A stretch of DNA of 64,000 bases from Polaromonas sp. YR568. GTDB taxonomy: Bacteria; Pseudomonadota; Gammaproteobacteria; Burkholderiales; Burkholderiaceae_C. A program made the translations under genes and the position numbers. The notes under the pieces are model-generated. The model was given only the letters and a program-made list of their open reading frames with translations, was not told where the DNA came from and searched no databases. Where the stretch lies: assembly GCF_900116715.1 (NCBI RefSeq), contig NZ_FPBM01000009.1, positions 62,001 to 126,000 of the forward strand, read 5' to 3'. Positions 35,230 through 44,140 of this stretch are shown piece after piece. How positions within the stretch are numbered: position 1 is the stretch's first letter; each line of letters begins with the position of its first letter.

Positions 35230-36575
35230 GAGCAGGTCCGCGGCGTGACGTTGTTTTCCTTGGCGTATTTCGCCGCGGATTCCTCAATGAGGCCACGAAT
35301 CAGCTTGGGGTCGGGCGGGCCCACCCAGTCGGTCACCAGCTGGAACTTGGCGCCGTCCCACTGCATCATGCGGAACTTGCCGGCGCCTTCATGGTTGGCG
35401 CACGACAGCTTGAACGGCGGGATCATGCCTTCGATGCCCAGTTCCTTGAGGTGCGCGGGCGTCATGTCCAGCGCCTCATAGCCGTCGCGGAATTCCGCGC
35501 CGTTGACCGTCTGGCCGTTCTTCTTGTGGATGCGCTGGGCATTGCGCATGCCCTCTATCCACATCACGGCCGCCGCCACACCGCGGTTGTAGTAAACCGT
35601 TCCCACGCGCTGCGGGTTCTGCATATTGCCCTTGCCCGCACCGTAAACAACTTTTTCGATGTCCTGGATCAGCGGGAACTTGCCCGGCACGGCGTTGGCC
35701 ACCACAAAAGTGCCCTTGGCTGCGTCACCGGCCGGGACCATGTCTTCCTCAGCGCCGCCGAAGGTGACGTAAATCATCTTCTCGCGCGGGAAGCCCACGC
35801 GTGCCGCAGTGGTGATCGCCGTCGAGTTCATGCCCGAGCCCGCGCCCCAGAACGTGACCCAGTCGGCTTTCTCGCGGCGGATCTGCAGCCACTGCGACTG
35901 CTGCTCCAGCCCCGGCGGCGGCACGGCGATCTCGATCAGCTTGAAGCCCCATTCCTTGGCGATGACACGCATCGCCGGCAGCGGCTCACGGCCGTAGGCG
36001 GTGTCAATGTGAAGGTGGACTATGGTCTTGTCCTTCATCTTGGCGACGCCGCCCTCTTTGCCGGCGATGAAATTCATCTTCATCGCGATCTGTGACCAGT
36101 AGTTGCTGTGCGCGCCAAACACCCATGGCCAGACGCGGCCGTCGGCGGCGTCGGTACGGCCATAGCCGAACTGCGCGAGCACCACGTTGTCAGGCTGCAT
36201 GCGGCCAATCACGGCATAGGCGCCCGGCGTTCCCAGCGTGTCGAACACCACCATCTTCTGGGTGCCCTTGTTCAGCAGGCGCTGGTAGCACTCCACCGTG
36301 CGCGCGGCGTTGTACTCGGTTTCGCATTCCTCATAGGTCAGCTTGACGCCGTTAACGCCGCCCTGCTTCATGTTCACGTAGTTCAGGTAGTCGATGATGC
36401 CGCCGTAATAGCCGGTGCCCATGGCCGAATACGGGCCGACGCGGCTGCTCGGCACGCCGAAGTACTGCTCCTTGGCCTGGGCCAGGGCCGCCGAGGGCAA
36501 GGCTGCGGCTGCGGCGATGGCGCTGCCGGCAAGAATGCCCGGTAGTGCGCGGCGAAGAATGGTGAATATCCTCAT
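35226..36575 (-). CDS. ABC transporter substrate-binding protein, LivK-like (type 1 periplasmic)
   Basis: 449 residues from the ATG at 36575, which has a strong AGAGGAGAT site; the frame extends 12 codons up without support. Signal peptide RRALPGILAGSAIAAAAALPSA..AQA. The mature protein is a type 1 periplasmic binding fold (YYGGIIDYLNYVN, YEECETEYNAARTVECYQRL, FDTLGTPGAYAVIGRM). Four Cys include the pair near residues 85-98 typical of this subfamily. Placed between livM and livF. The ligand is likely an aliphatic or aromatic acid rather than leucine, given the acyl-CoA synthetase heading the operon; that is inference. Confidence 0.9.
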   Translation of the reverse strand: MRIFTILRRALPGILAGSAIAAAAALPSAALAQAKEQYFGVPSSRVGPYSAMGTGYYGGIIDYLNYVNMKQGGVNGVKLTYEECETEYNAARTVECYQRLLNKGTQKMVVFDTLGTPGAYAVIGRMQPDNVVLAQFGYGRTDAADGRVWPWVFGAHSNYWSQIAMKMNFIAGKEGGVAKMKDKTIVHLHIDTAYGREPLPAMRVIAKEWGFKLIEIAVPPPGLEQQSQWLQIRREKADWVTFWGAGSGMNSTAITTAARVGFPREKMIYVTFGGAEEDMVPAGDAAKGTFVVANAVPGKFPLIQDIEKVVYGAGKGNMQNPQRVGTVYYNRGVAAAVMWIEGMRNAQRIHKKNGQTVNGAEFRDGYEALDMTPAHLKELGIEGMIPPFKLSCANHEGAGKFRMMQWDGAKFQLVTDWVGPPDPKLIRGLIEESAAKYAKENNVTPRTCS

Positions 36576-36618
36576 GCTGCGTATCTCCTCTGGTTGGGTA
36601 AGTCGGTTCAAACTACCT

Positions 36619-37686
36619 TCAATGCCGGAACGGCCACAGGCGCAGCCGCTCCTTGGTGAGTTGCCATAAACGCGCCAGGCCTAGCGGCTCGACGATCAGG
36701 AAGGTGATGATCAGCACGCCGAAGATCACCTGCTCCAGCGCGGAGGCGATGCTGGCGTCAATGGCCTTGCCCAGGAAGGTGTGAAAGGCCACATTCAGAA
36801 AGACCGGCATCAGCAGGATGAAGGCAGCGCCCAGAAAGGAGCCCAGGATGGTGCCTATGCCGCCGATGATGACCATGAAGAGAATGCGGAACGACAGCTC
36901 GATGTTGAAGGCCGAGGGCTCCACGGTCTGCAGGTAAGCGAAAGCAAACAGCGCGCCGCCCACACCGCAATAAAACGAGCTGATGGCAAAGGCCTGCAGC
37001 TTGGTGCGCAGCAGCGAAAGCCCCATCGCCTCGGCCGCCACATCCATATCGCGCACCGCCATCCAGGCGCGCCCGGTGCTGCCGCGCGCCATGTTTTTGG
37101 CCGCCAGCGCAAGCGCCCCGACGATGACCAGGATCAGCAGGTATTTTTCTCCTGGCGCAACAAACTTGTGGCCGAAGATGACGATCTGCTGCGCCGTGAC
37201 CACGCCCGAGGTGTCGTAGTTCTTGAACCAGCCGAACTTGTCCAGCGCCCAGACGATGAAGAACTGCGAGGCCAGCGTCGCGACGGCCAGGTAGAGGCCG
37301 CGAATGCGCAGGCTAGGCAAGCCGAAAAGGATGCCGACCGCCGCAGCGCACAGCCCCGAGAGCGCGACCGCAACCACAAAGGGAATGCCAGGCACGCGAA
37401 GGATGAAGTTGTAGCAGGCAAACGCTCCTACCGCCATAAAGCCCGCCGACCCCAGCGACAACTGCCCGGCATAACCCATCAGGATGTTCTGGCCCAACGC
37501 CACCAGCGACAGGATGAGCCAGGGGATCAGGATGGCGCTGAGCCAGTAATCGCTGGCGGTCAGCGGAACCACCACCGCCGCGACAAACAGCAGGATCGCC
37601 ATGCCGATGCGGTCTTGCCGCAAGGGCAACAGCTGGCGGTCCTGCCCGTAGGTGGTGAAGAACTGGCCGGTTTCCCTGTAGAACAT
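36619..37686 (-). CDS. livM: Branched-chain-type ABC transporter permease LivM
   Basis: 355 residues, about ten helices. LivM marks: LGQNILMGYAGQLSLGSAGFMAVGA, GLPSLRIRGLYLAVATLA and the ATPase-contact stretch GRAWMAVRDMDVAAEAMGLS, then IIGGIGTILGSFLGAAF. The ATG at 37686 has AGGAGCC upstream. It forms the inner-membrane channel with LivH, whose gene ends 14 bp before. Confidence 0.94.
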   Translation of the reverse strand: MFYRETGQFFTTYGQDRQLLPLRQDRIGMAILLFVAAVVVPLTASDYWLSAILIPWLILSLVALGQNILMGYAGQLSLGSAGFMAVGAFACYNFILRVPGIPFVVAVALSGLCAAAVGILFGLPSLRIRGLYLAVATLASQFFIVWALDKFGWFKNYDTSGVVTAQQIVIFGHKFVAPGEKYLLILVIVGALALAAKNMARGSTGRAWMAVRDMDVAAEAMGLSLLRTKLQAFAISSFYCGVGGALFAFAYLQTVEPSAFNIELSFRILFMVIIGGIGTILGSFLGAAFILLMPVFLNVAFHTFLGKAIDASIASALEQVIFGVLIITFLIVEPLGLARLWQLTKERLRLWPFRH

Positions 37687-37700
37687 GTAGAGGCTCCTGG

Positions 37701-38594
37701 TCAGACGCGACGGATGATTTTTTCGCCGAACAGGCCTTCAGGCCGGACCAGCAGGAACAGCACCGCGAGCACATAGGGCAGCCAGCCCTCGATGCCGCCA
37801 CCGAAATAGGGGCCGACATACACCTCTGTGATCTTCTCGACCGCACCGACGATCAGGCCGGCAACGATGACGCCGGGCACCGAGGTGAAGCCGCCGATGA
37901 TCAACACCGGCAGCGCCTTCAGCGCAGTGAAGGTCAATGCAAACTGCACGCCGCTGCGCGCGCCCCACAGCATGCCGGCCACCAGCGCGACGACCCCTGC
38001 GGTCGCCCAGACCAGCGCCCAGATGTGCTTGAGCGGAATGCCGATGGACAAGGCCGCCGCATGGTCGTCGGCCACCGCTCGCAGGCCGCGGCCGACCTTG
38101 GTGCGCGAGAACAGCAGCGCCAGCGCGGCCACCATGATGCTGGCGACCACGCCGGCCGTGATGTCCAGCTGGCTGACCAGGATGCCGGCGTTATCGACCA
38201 GCCAGCCGATAGGCTCATCCTTGATGCCCAGGTCCAGCCGCCGCACCTCGACTCCCCATGCCAGTTGCGCCACACCTTCGATCACAAAAGTCAGGCCGAT
38301 GGTGGCCATCAGCAGCGTGTCCTCGCTCTGGTTGACCAGCGGCCGCAGCACAAAGCGCTCGGTGAGCATGCCCACGGCCACCATCATCGCGATGGTCACC
38401 GGCAGCGCCAGCCAGAAGGGAAGGCCCAGCTCCATAAAGCCGACAAAAGACAGGACCGCGAAGAACACCATCGCGCCCTGCGCGAAGTTGAACACCGAAG
38501 ACGCCTTGTAAATCAGCACAAAGCCGAGCGCAACCAGCGCATACATGATCCCCGCCAGGAGGCCGCCGACCAGGACTTCTATGAAAAATGCCAT
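37701..38594 (-). CDS. livH: Branched-chain-type ABC transporter permease LivH
   Basis: 297 residues, about eight helices. Typical start FFIEVLVGGLLAGIMYALVALGFVLIYKASSVFNFAQG, ATPase-contact loop GRGLRAVADDHAAALSIGIP and GGFTSVPGVIVAGLIVG near the end. It lies 10 bp after livG and 14 bp before livM in the same operon. Confidence 0.94.
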   Translation of the reverse strand: MAFFIEVLVGGLLAGIMYALVALGFVLIYKASSVFNFAQGAMVFFAVLSFVGFMELGLPFWLALPVTIAMMVAVGMLTERFVLRPLVNQSEDTLLMATIGLTFVIEGVAQLAWGVEVRRLDLGIKDEPIGWLVDNAGILVSQLDITAGVVASIMVAALALLFSRTKVGRGLRAVADDHAAALSIGIPLKHIWALVWATAGVVALVAGMLWGARSGVQFALTFTALKALPVLIIGGFTSVPGVIVAGLIVGAVEKITEVYVGPYFGGGIEGWLPYVLAVLFLLVRPEGLFGEKIIRRV

Positions 38595-38604
38595 GCTTGT
38601 TTCC

Positions 38605-39420
38605 TCAGTGGGCCACGCCGAGATAGGCGTCGATCACGTCCTGGTTGGCCCGGACCTCGCTGGGTGTTCCGTCCCCTATCTTCTTGCCGTAGTCGAGCAC
38701 CACCACGCGGTCCGACAAGTCCATCACCACGCCCATGTCGTGCTCGATCAGCAGCACCGTTGTTCCGTAGTGGTCGTTGACGTCCAGGATGAAGCGGCAC
38801 ATGTCCTGCTTTTCCTCGATGTTCATGCCGGCCATGGGCTCGTCCAGCAGCAATATCTTGGGTTGTGCAGCCAAAGCGCGGCCCAGCTCCACGCGCTTTT
38901 GCAGGCCGTAGGGCAGACGCCTGACCGGCGTCTTGCGGATGTGCTCGATCTCCAGGAATTCGATGATTTCCTCGACCACCTCGCGATGCTCGGCCTCCTC
39001 GCGGCGCGCGCGCGGCAGCTGCAGGGCCGTCTCGAGGAAGGTGGCGTTCACGCGCAGGCTGCAGCCGGCCATGATGTTGTCCAGCACCGACATGCCTTTG
39101 AACAGCGCGATGTTCTGGAAGGTGCGCGAAATCCCCATGTTGGCGGCGCGTGTGGGCGTCATGCCCGCCAGGCGGTCGCCGCGGTAGGTGATGCTGCCTT
39201 GCTGCGGCTGGTAGACGCCGTTGATGACATTGAGCATGGAGCTCTTGCCGGCGCCGTTGGGGCCGATGATGGCGCGTATCTCATGCTCAAGCACATTGAA
39301 GGAGATATTGGTCAGCGCCTGCACGCCGCCGAAGCTCAGCGAAATCGAGTCCAGCTCGAGAATCGGCGCGCCTATGGCAAAAGCCCGTTGCGGGGAGGTC
39401 TGGAGTACGGCTGTGTTCAC
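38605..39420 (-). CDS. livG: Branched-chain-type ABC transporter ATP-binding protein LivG
   Basis: 271 residues from a GTG overlapping the synthetase stop (GTGA). Walker A GPNGAGKSS (53-61), Q-loop SRTFQNIALF, signature-region LPYGLQKRVELGRAL (a variant of LSGGQ), Walker B ILLLDEPMAGM and H-loop LLIEHDM. It is the second ATPase of the transporter. Confidence 0.93.
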   Translation of the reverse strand: MNTAVLQTSPQRAFAIGAPILELDSISLSFGGVQALTNISFNVLEHEIRAIIGPNGAGKSSMLNVINGVYQPQQGSITYRGDRLAGMTPTRAANMGISRTFQNIALFKGMSVLDNIMAGCSLRVNATFLETALQLPRARREEAEHREVVEEIIEFLEIEHIRKTPVRRLPYGLQKRVELGRALAAQPKILLLDEPMAGMNIEEKQDMCRFILDVNDHYGTTVLLIEHDMGVVMDLSDRVVVLDYGKKIGDGTPSEVRANQDVIDAYLGVAH

Positions 39421-41333
39421 GCTGCTTTCCTTGCCGGTGCGGGCGCGAAGGTCTTCGCGTCGCGGATCTTCAATTCGGTTCCGTCTTCCAGCTGCACGGA
39501 CGCACGGCCTGCGTACATGCCATCTACCACCACCGCATAACGCTCGGCGATGATGCCGCGGCGCAGCTTGCCGGTGCGCGTCAGCACGCCGTCATCGGCA
39601 TCGAGCGCCTTGTGCAGGATGGCGAAGCGGTGAATTTGCGATGTTGCCAGCGCCGGGTCGGCCGCCAGCTCGGCATTGAGTTCGGCGATTCGGTCGGCGA
39701 CAAGCCCGTACACCTCCTCGCGTGAAGCCAGGTCAGCCTGCCCCATGTAAGAAATGCTTTGCTTGTCGGCCCAGCGGCCCACGGAAGCGGCGTCGATGTC
39801 GACCAGGATGCAGACCATGTCGCGCCCGTCGCCGTAAGCCACCGCCTCCCTGATGGAAGGGCCGAACTTGAGCCGGTTCTCCAGCAGCTTGGGCGCATGG
39901 AGCGAGCCGTCGTTCAGGGCGCCGACGCTCATCAGCCGGTCGATGATGCGCAGGTGCCCATCGTCGCCGAGGTAGCCGGCGTCACCTGTGTGGAACCAGC
40001 CGTCTTCGCTGCGGGCTTTCGCCGTGGTATGCGGGTCGCCGTGGTATTCCCTGAACAGCCCCGGCGAGCGCACCAGGATTTCGCGCCGGTCCGTGATTTT
40101 CAGTTCAACCCCGTCCACCGCCGTGCCCACCGTGCCGGGCCTGACTTGCCCGTCGCGCTGCATCGCCACGAAGAAACCGGTCTCGGTCGAGCCATAGAGC
40201 TGCTTGAGGTTGATGCCCAGCGAACGGAAGAACATCAGCAGTTCCGGGTCGATCGCGTCGCCCGCCGTCAGCGCCACGCGCACCCGGCTCATCCCCAGCA
40301 CATCGCGCAGCGGGCCATAAATCAGCAGGTCAAACACCTTGTAGGCAATGCGGTCGGCCAGCGACACGTCTTCGCCCGCCAGAATGCGCGGGCCCACGCG
40401 GCGCGCCAGCGCCATCGCGCGCCGGTACAGCGTCTGGTTAAAGCCCCCCGTGTCCTCGATCCGCATGGAGATCTGGGACAGCAGCACCTCCAGCACCCGC
40501 GGCGGAACCAGCAGATAGGTCGGGCCGGCCTCGCGCATGTCGGCGAGCATGGTGTCGGAGGACTCGGGGCAGCACACGCAATAACCCACAACCATGGGCT
40601 GGACGTAGCTGAAAAGGTTCTGGCCGATCCAGCCCGGCGGAAGGTAGGCCGTGGCCACGTCCTTGTCGTTCAACCCCTCGGCAGCCGCAGCCGCGCGGGC
40701 GCGGTCTATCAGGGCCGCATGGCTGAGCACCACGCCTTTGGAGGGGCCTGTGGTGCCCGAGGTGAAAAACAAAAAGGCCACGTCCTCGCCGCTGCCGCGC
40801 TGCATCTCGGCCTGCAGGGCATCGCTATTGGTAGCGGCCAGCTCGCGCCCTTGCGCCAACAGGGCCGCATAGCTCACAAGCTGCGGTTGCCGGTAGTGGC
40901 GCAAGCCGCGGTCTTCGTCATAGACGATGCACTGGATCGCGGGGCACTGCGGCAGAATGTCGAGCAGCTTGTCGACCTGTTCCTGGTTTTCGGCGAAGAC
41001 ATGGGTCACGCCGGCACGCTGCAGCGGCGACAGGATCTCACCGGCGGCCGCGTCCTGGTAGAGCGGCACGGCCACCGCGCCCAGCCATTGCGCAGCGCAC
41101 ATCGCGGCATACAGGCGCGGCCGGTTGTCGCCGATCAAGGCCACATAGCTGCCGCGCTGCACGCCGCGCGCCGACAGCGCACCCGCCAGCGCAGCCACCT
41201 CCCCGGCCAATGCGGCCCAGGTCCAGGTATGCCAGATGCCGCGGTTTTTTTCGCGGATGGCGGCTTGTCCGCCACGTTGCCTCGAGTGATGAAGAAGCAG
41301 CTTCGGAAAAGTATCCGGTCCCTCAGTTGCCAT
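39417..41333 (-). CDS. AMP-dependent acyl-CoA synthetase (long-chain/aryl acid ligase type)
   Basis: 638 residues. Adenylate-forming enzyme: P-loop TSGTTGPSKG (191-200), LYGSTETG, WFHTGDAGYLGDDG and IIDRLMSV, with the C-terminal lysine in TRTGKLRRG. It activates a carboxylic acid to its CoA thioester using ATP, at the membrane or in cytosol. It heads the operon and is coupled to livG by GTGA, so the acid imported by the ABC system is probably the one activated. The specific acid is unknown; fatty, dicarboxylic or aromatic acids are possible. Confidence 0.88.
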   Translation of the reverse strand: MATEGPDTFPKLLLHHSRQRGGQAAIREKNRGIWHTWTWAALAGEVAALAGALSARGVQRGSYVALIGDNRPRLYAAMCAAQWLGAVAVPLYQDAAAGEILSPLQRAGVTHVFAENQEQVDKLLDILPQCPAIQCIVYDEDRGLRHYRQPQLVSYAALLAQGRELAATNSDALQAEMQRGSGEDVAFLFFTSGTTGPSKGVVLSHAALIDRARAAAAAEGLNDKDVATAYLPPGWIGQNLFSYVQPMVVGYCVCCPESSDTMLADMREAGPTYLLVPPRVLEVLLSQISMRIEDTGGFNQTLYRRAMALARRVGPRILAGEDVSLADRIAYKVFDLLIYGPLRDVLGMSRVRVALTAGDAIDPELLMFFRSLGINLKQLYGSTETGFFVAMQRDGQVRPGTVGTAVDGVELKITDRREILVRSPGLFREYHGDPHTTAKARSEDGWFHTGDAGYLGDDGHLRIIDRLMSVGALNDGSLHAPKLLENRLKFGPSIREAVAYGDGRDMVCILVDIDAASVGRWADKQSISYMGQADLASREEVYGLVADRIAELNAELAADPALATSQIHRFAILHKALDADDGVLTRTGKLRRGIIAERYAVVVDGMYAGRASVQLEDGTELKIRDAKTFAPAPARKAA

Positions 41334-41390
41334 TGCTTGCGTTTCCTTTTTTCTTCAGAAGCGGTTAATCGCCGGCCTCTTCCCTGTTTC

Positions 41391-41426
41391 TTGTCAGCTT
41401 TGTTAGCTTTGTCAGCTTTGTCAGTT
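41391..41426. repeat. Four tandem 9-bp repeats upstream of the acyl-CoA synthetase gene
   Basis: TTGTCAGCT, TTGTTAGCT, TTGTCAGCT and TTGTCAGTT lie head to tail, 58-93 bp upstream of the synthetase start codon. The unit length is a multiple of three but the stretch is not part of a convincing gene. Copy-number change could alter promoter spacing. Confidence 0.75.
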
Positions 41427-41552
41427 GATAAATAGTCGCATTCCCGTTTTGCGGTATCCATAGGGGTTTCGACATATGAAGCGGTGAACATGGGTTGAGG
41501 GGCCTTGCCAAGCCAGCTTCCAGGGGGCCTGGCAAGACTTTCCAAAACATTA

Positions 41553-41582
41553 GTTCTACAAAGATCGTTCTAAAAATAGAAC
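41553..41582. promoter_or_regulatory. Candidate operator GTTCTA...GTTCTA-AAAA-TAGAAC between synthetase and pirin
   Basis: A 16-bp palindrome, GTTCTAAAAATAGAAC (41567-41582), is preceded 8 bp away by a third GTTCTA half-site (41553-41558). It lies in the 382-bp divergent gap 41334-41715, which holds no gene. A TetR/LysR-type site controlling one or both genes is plausible. Confidence 0.45.
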
Positions 41583-41715
41583 TCAGACATGCGTTTTTGG
41601 TGTCTATTGCGGGCACCCCGCCGTCCCCATATGCACTGCATGACCCGGACTCACCGGCGTCAAACAGAAATCACACAGAAATCAGACAGCAAAGAAGGAC
41701 AAAGGGAATAAAGCG

Positions 41716-42582
41716 ATGAAAAACATTCTGGGCATCTACAGCAACCCCCACGGCCACTGGGTGGGCGACGGCTTTCCTGTGCGCTCGCTGTTCAGCTATG
41801 ACACGCTGGGCTCGCAGATGAGTCCCTTCCTGCTGCTGGACTACGCCGGCCCGGCGCAGTTTGAGCCTGCCGACAAACCGCGCGGTGTGGGCCAGCACCC
41901 GCACCGCGGTTTTGAAACCGTGACCATCGTCTACAAAGGCGAAGTCGAGCACCGCGACTCCACCGGCAACGGCGGCGTCATCGGCCCCGGCGGCGTGCAA
42001 TGGATGACGGCTGCCTCAGGCATCCTGCATGAGGAATTTCACTCACGCGAGTTCACCCGTACGGGCGGCCCGTTTGAGATGGTGCAGCTGTGGGTCAACC
42101 TGCCTGCCAAAGACAAGATGGCAACACCCGGCTACCAGGGCATTTCGGACAAGGACATTCCGCAGGTCGATCTGCCTGACGGCGCCGGGTCAGTGCGCGT
42201 GATTGCCGGCGACTACCAGGGCACACGCGGGCCTGCCCACACCTTCACGCCGATTGACGTATGGGACATGCGGCTGCGCCAGGGCAAGACGGTGTCACTA
42301 ACCGTGCCGGAAGGCCGCACGGCGGCCGTGGTGGTGCTGCACGGCACGGTGCTGATCAACGGCAAGGAAGTGGTGCGCGAAGCGCAGATGGCGCTCCTGG
42401 ACCGCGAAGGCGTTGGCCTGCAGCTTGAAGCCAACAGCGACGCCACCCTGCTGCTGCTCAGCGGCGAGCCGATTGACGAGCCCATCGTCGGCCACGGCCC
42501 CTTCGTGATGAACAGTCGCGAGGAGATCATGCAGGCAATGAAGGACTTCAACGCCGGCCGCTTTGGCCGGATGGCGCATTAA
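41716..42582 (+). CDS. Pirin-family protein
   Basis: 288 residues, two-domain bicupin. The N-terminal metal site is HPHRGFETVT (H61, H63) with GILHEEF (H105, E107), matching the Fe ligands of pirin. Bacterial pirins include quercetin 2,3-dioxygenases and redox-sensing regulators; the reaction here is not determined. RBS AAAGGGAATAAAG is weak. Divergent from the synthetase-liv operon, convergent with the aldehyde dehydrogenase. Confidence 0.92.
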   Translation: MKNILGIYSNPHGHWVGDGFPVRSLFSYDTLGSQMSPFLLLDYAGPAQFEPADKPRGVGQHPHRGFETVTIVYKGEVEHRDSTGNGGVIGPGGVQWMTAASGILHEEFHSREFTRTGGPFEMVQLWVNLPAKDKMATPGYQGISDKDIPQVDLPDGAGSVRVIAGDYQGTRGPAHTFTPIDVWDMRLRQGKTVSLTVPEGRTAAVVVLHGTVLINGKEVVREAQMALLDREGVGLQLEANSDATLLLLSGEPIDEPIVGHGPFVMNSREEIMQAMKDFNAGRFGRMAH

Positions 42583-42638
42583 AGAAGACAAGGCACAGTC
42601 CAGAGCCCGACAGGTGGGCGGTGCCGGTTCTTCGTCTT

Positions 42639-44111
42639 TCAGCCGAGCTTCAGGTTCACGTTCTTGGTGTACGTGAACTCGAGCAGCTCGGTAAAACACT
42701 CCTCACGTCCAATGCCCGACTGTTTCACGCCGCCAAAAGGTGCGCCCATGAAGTGCTGGCTGGAGTTGTTGATCCACACATAACCGGTGTGAATCCGCTT
42801 GGCCGCGCGGTGCGCGGTGTTCAGGTTCTGCGTCCAGATCGAGCCCGTGAGGCCAAAGTCCACACCGTTGACCTGCTCAAACAGCACATCTTCATCGTTC
42901 CACTTGAAGACCGACATGATGGGGCCGAACACCTCTTCTTGCGCCAGGCGCATGTGCGGCTTCATGTCGGCAAACACGGTGGCTTCATAAAAGAAACCAT
43001 CTTTAAGCGCCGGGTCGGTGGGCTGCTTGCCGCCGCACACCAGGCGCCCGCCATCTTCCAGGCCCTTGGCCACGTAGCCCTGCACTTTTTCAAGTTGCGC
43101 ACGGCTGACCAGCGAACCCATCGTTGTCTTGGGGTCGGTCGGAATGCCGGGCTTGTGCCGCTCGGGCAGCAGCTTGACGACTTTTTCCAGCACCGCGTCG
43201 TGGATGGATTCGTGCAGAAACACGCGGCTGGTAGAGCCGCAGCTCTGGCCCGACCAGGTGAAGTTCATGCCGCCGATGATGCCGTTGACGAGTTTGTCGA
43301 TATCGGCATCGGGATAGGCGATGAGCGCGTTCTTGCCGCCCAGCTCCAGCAGCACGGGCTTGAGGTTGTCGGACGCCGTCTTCATGACCGCCTTGCCGGT
43401 CGGCACACCGCCTATCAGCGTGATCTTGCGTACCAGCGGGTGTTTGCCCATAGCGTCGCCGCACTCGCGCCCGCCGCACAAAAAATTGGCCACACCGGGC
43501 GGAAAGATATCGCCCACCAGTTCGGCCAGCCGCAGGATGGACAGTGGCGCCTGGTCGGGCGACTTCACCACCACGGTGTTGCCGGCAGCCAGCGGCGCGG
43601 CCAGGCGCGCGGCGGCAAACATAAAGGGATGGTTGTAGGCCACGATGCGGGCGATCACGCCCAGCGGCTCCTGCAAGGTGTAGTTGAAGTTGCCGTCGCC
43701 CATGGGAATGGTCTCGCCCTTGATCTCGGTGGCCAGGCCCGCAAAGTAGTCCAGGCAATCGGCGGCAAAGCCCGCGTCCATGGCAAGCGCCGACACCGGG
43801 TTGCCGTTGTTGAGCGAATCCAGCAACGCGAGCGGCTTGGCGTGCTCACGCAGCACGGCAGCGGCTTTGCGCAGGTAGCGCCCGCGCTCCACCGGCGGCG
43901 TGGCAGCCCAGGCCGGGAAAGCAGCGTGCGCGGCCTGCACCGCCGCATCCACGTCAGCCGCGTCGGCAATCGGCGCGCTGGTGATGACTTCGTTGTAGGT
44001 CGGGTTGAAGGTGTCGGCCTGGCCGCCGGCCTTGGGCGCATGCCAGGCGCCGCCGTAATAGAGGCCGCGTTGGGTCGGCAAGACGCCGGCGGGGATTTCG
44101 TGTGCGCGCAT
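42639..44111 (-). CDS. NAD(P)-dependent aldehyde dehydrogenase
   Basis: 490 residues. ALDH superfamily: N160 in AYNHPFMFAAA, Glu256 in LLELGGKNALI, catalytic Cys291 in GQSCGSTSR, and the C-terminal PFGGVKQSGIGREEC. The cofactor loop reads IGGVPTGK instead of the usual TGSTxxG. It is the third gene of a Bug receptor-ThDP enzyme-ALDH operon, 29 bp after the ThDP gene, so it probably oxidises the aldehyde produced by that enzyme to an acid. Confidence 0.9.
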   Translation of the reverse strand: MRAHEIPAGVLPTQRGLYYGGAWHAPKAGGQADTFNPTYNEVITSAPIADAADVDAAVQAAHAAFPAWAATPPVERGRYLRKAAAVLREHAKPLALLDSLNNGNPVSALAMDAGFAADCLDYFAGLATEIKGETIPMGDGNFNYTLQEPLGVIARIVAYNHPFMFAAARLAAPLAAGNTVVVKSPDQAPLSILRLAELVGDIFPPGVANFLCGGRECGDAMGKHPLVRKITLIGGVPTGKAVMKTASDNLKPVLLELGGKNALIAYPDADIDKLVNGIIGGMNFTWSGQSCGSTSRVFLHESIHDAVLEKVVKLLPERHKPGIPTDPKTTMGSLVSRAQLEKVQGYVAKGLEDGGRLVCGGKQPTDPALKDGFFYEATVFADMKPHMRLAQEEVFGPIMSVFKWNDEDVLFEQVNGVDFGLTGSIWTQNLNTAHRAAKRIHTGYVWINNSSQHFMGAPFGGVKQSGIGREECFTELLEFTYTKNVNLKLG

Positions 44112-44140
44112 AAATTGTTGTGTCCTCAGTCAATCAAAGA

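Noticed and set aside
39759..41435. 558-codon + frame opposite the acyl-CoA synthetase
   Set aside because: Shadow of a complete adenylate-forming enzyme that is coupled to livG.
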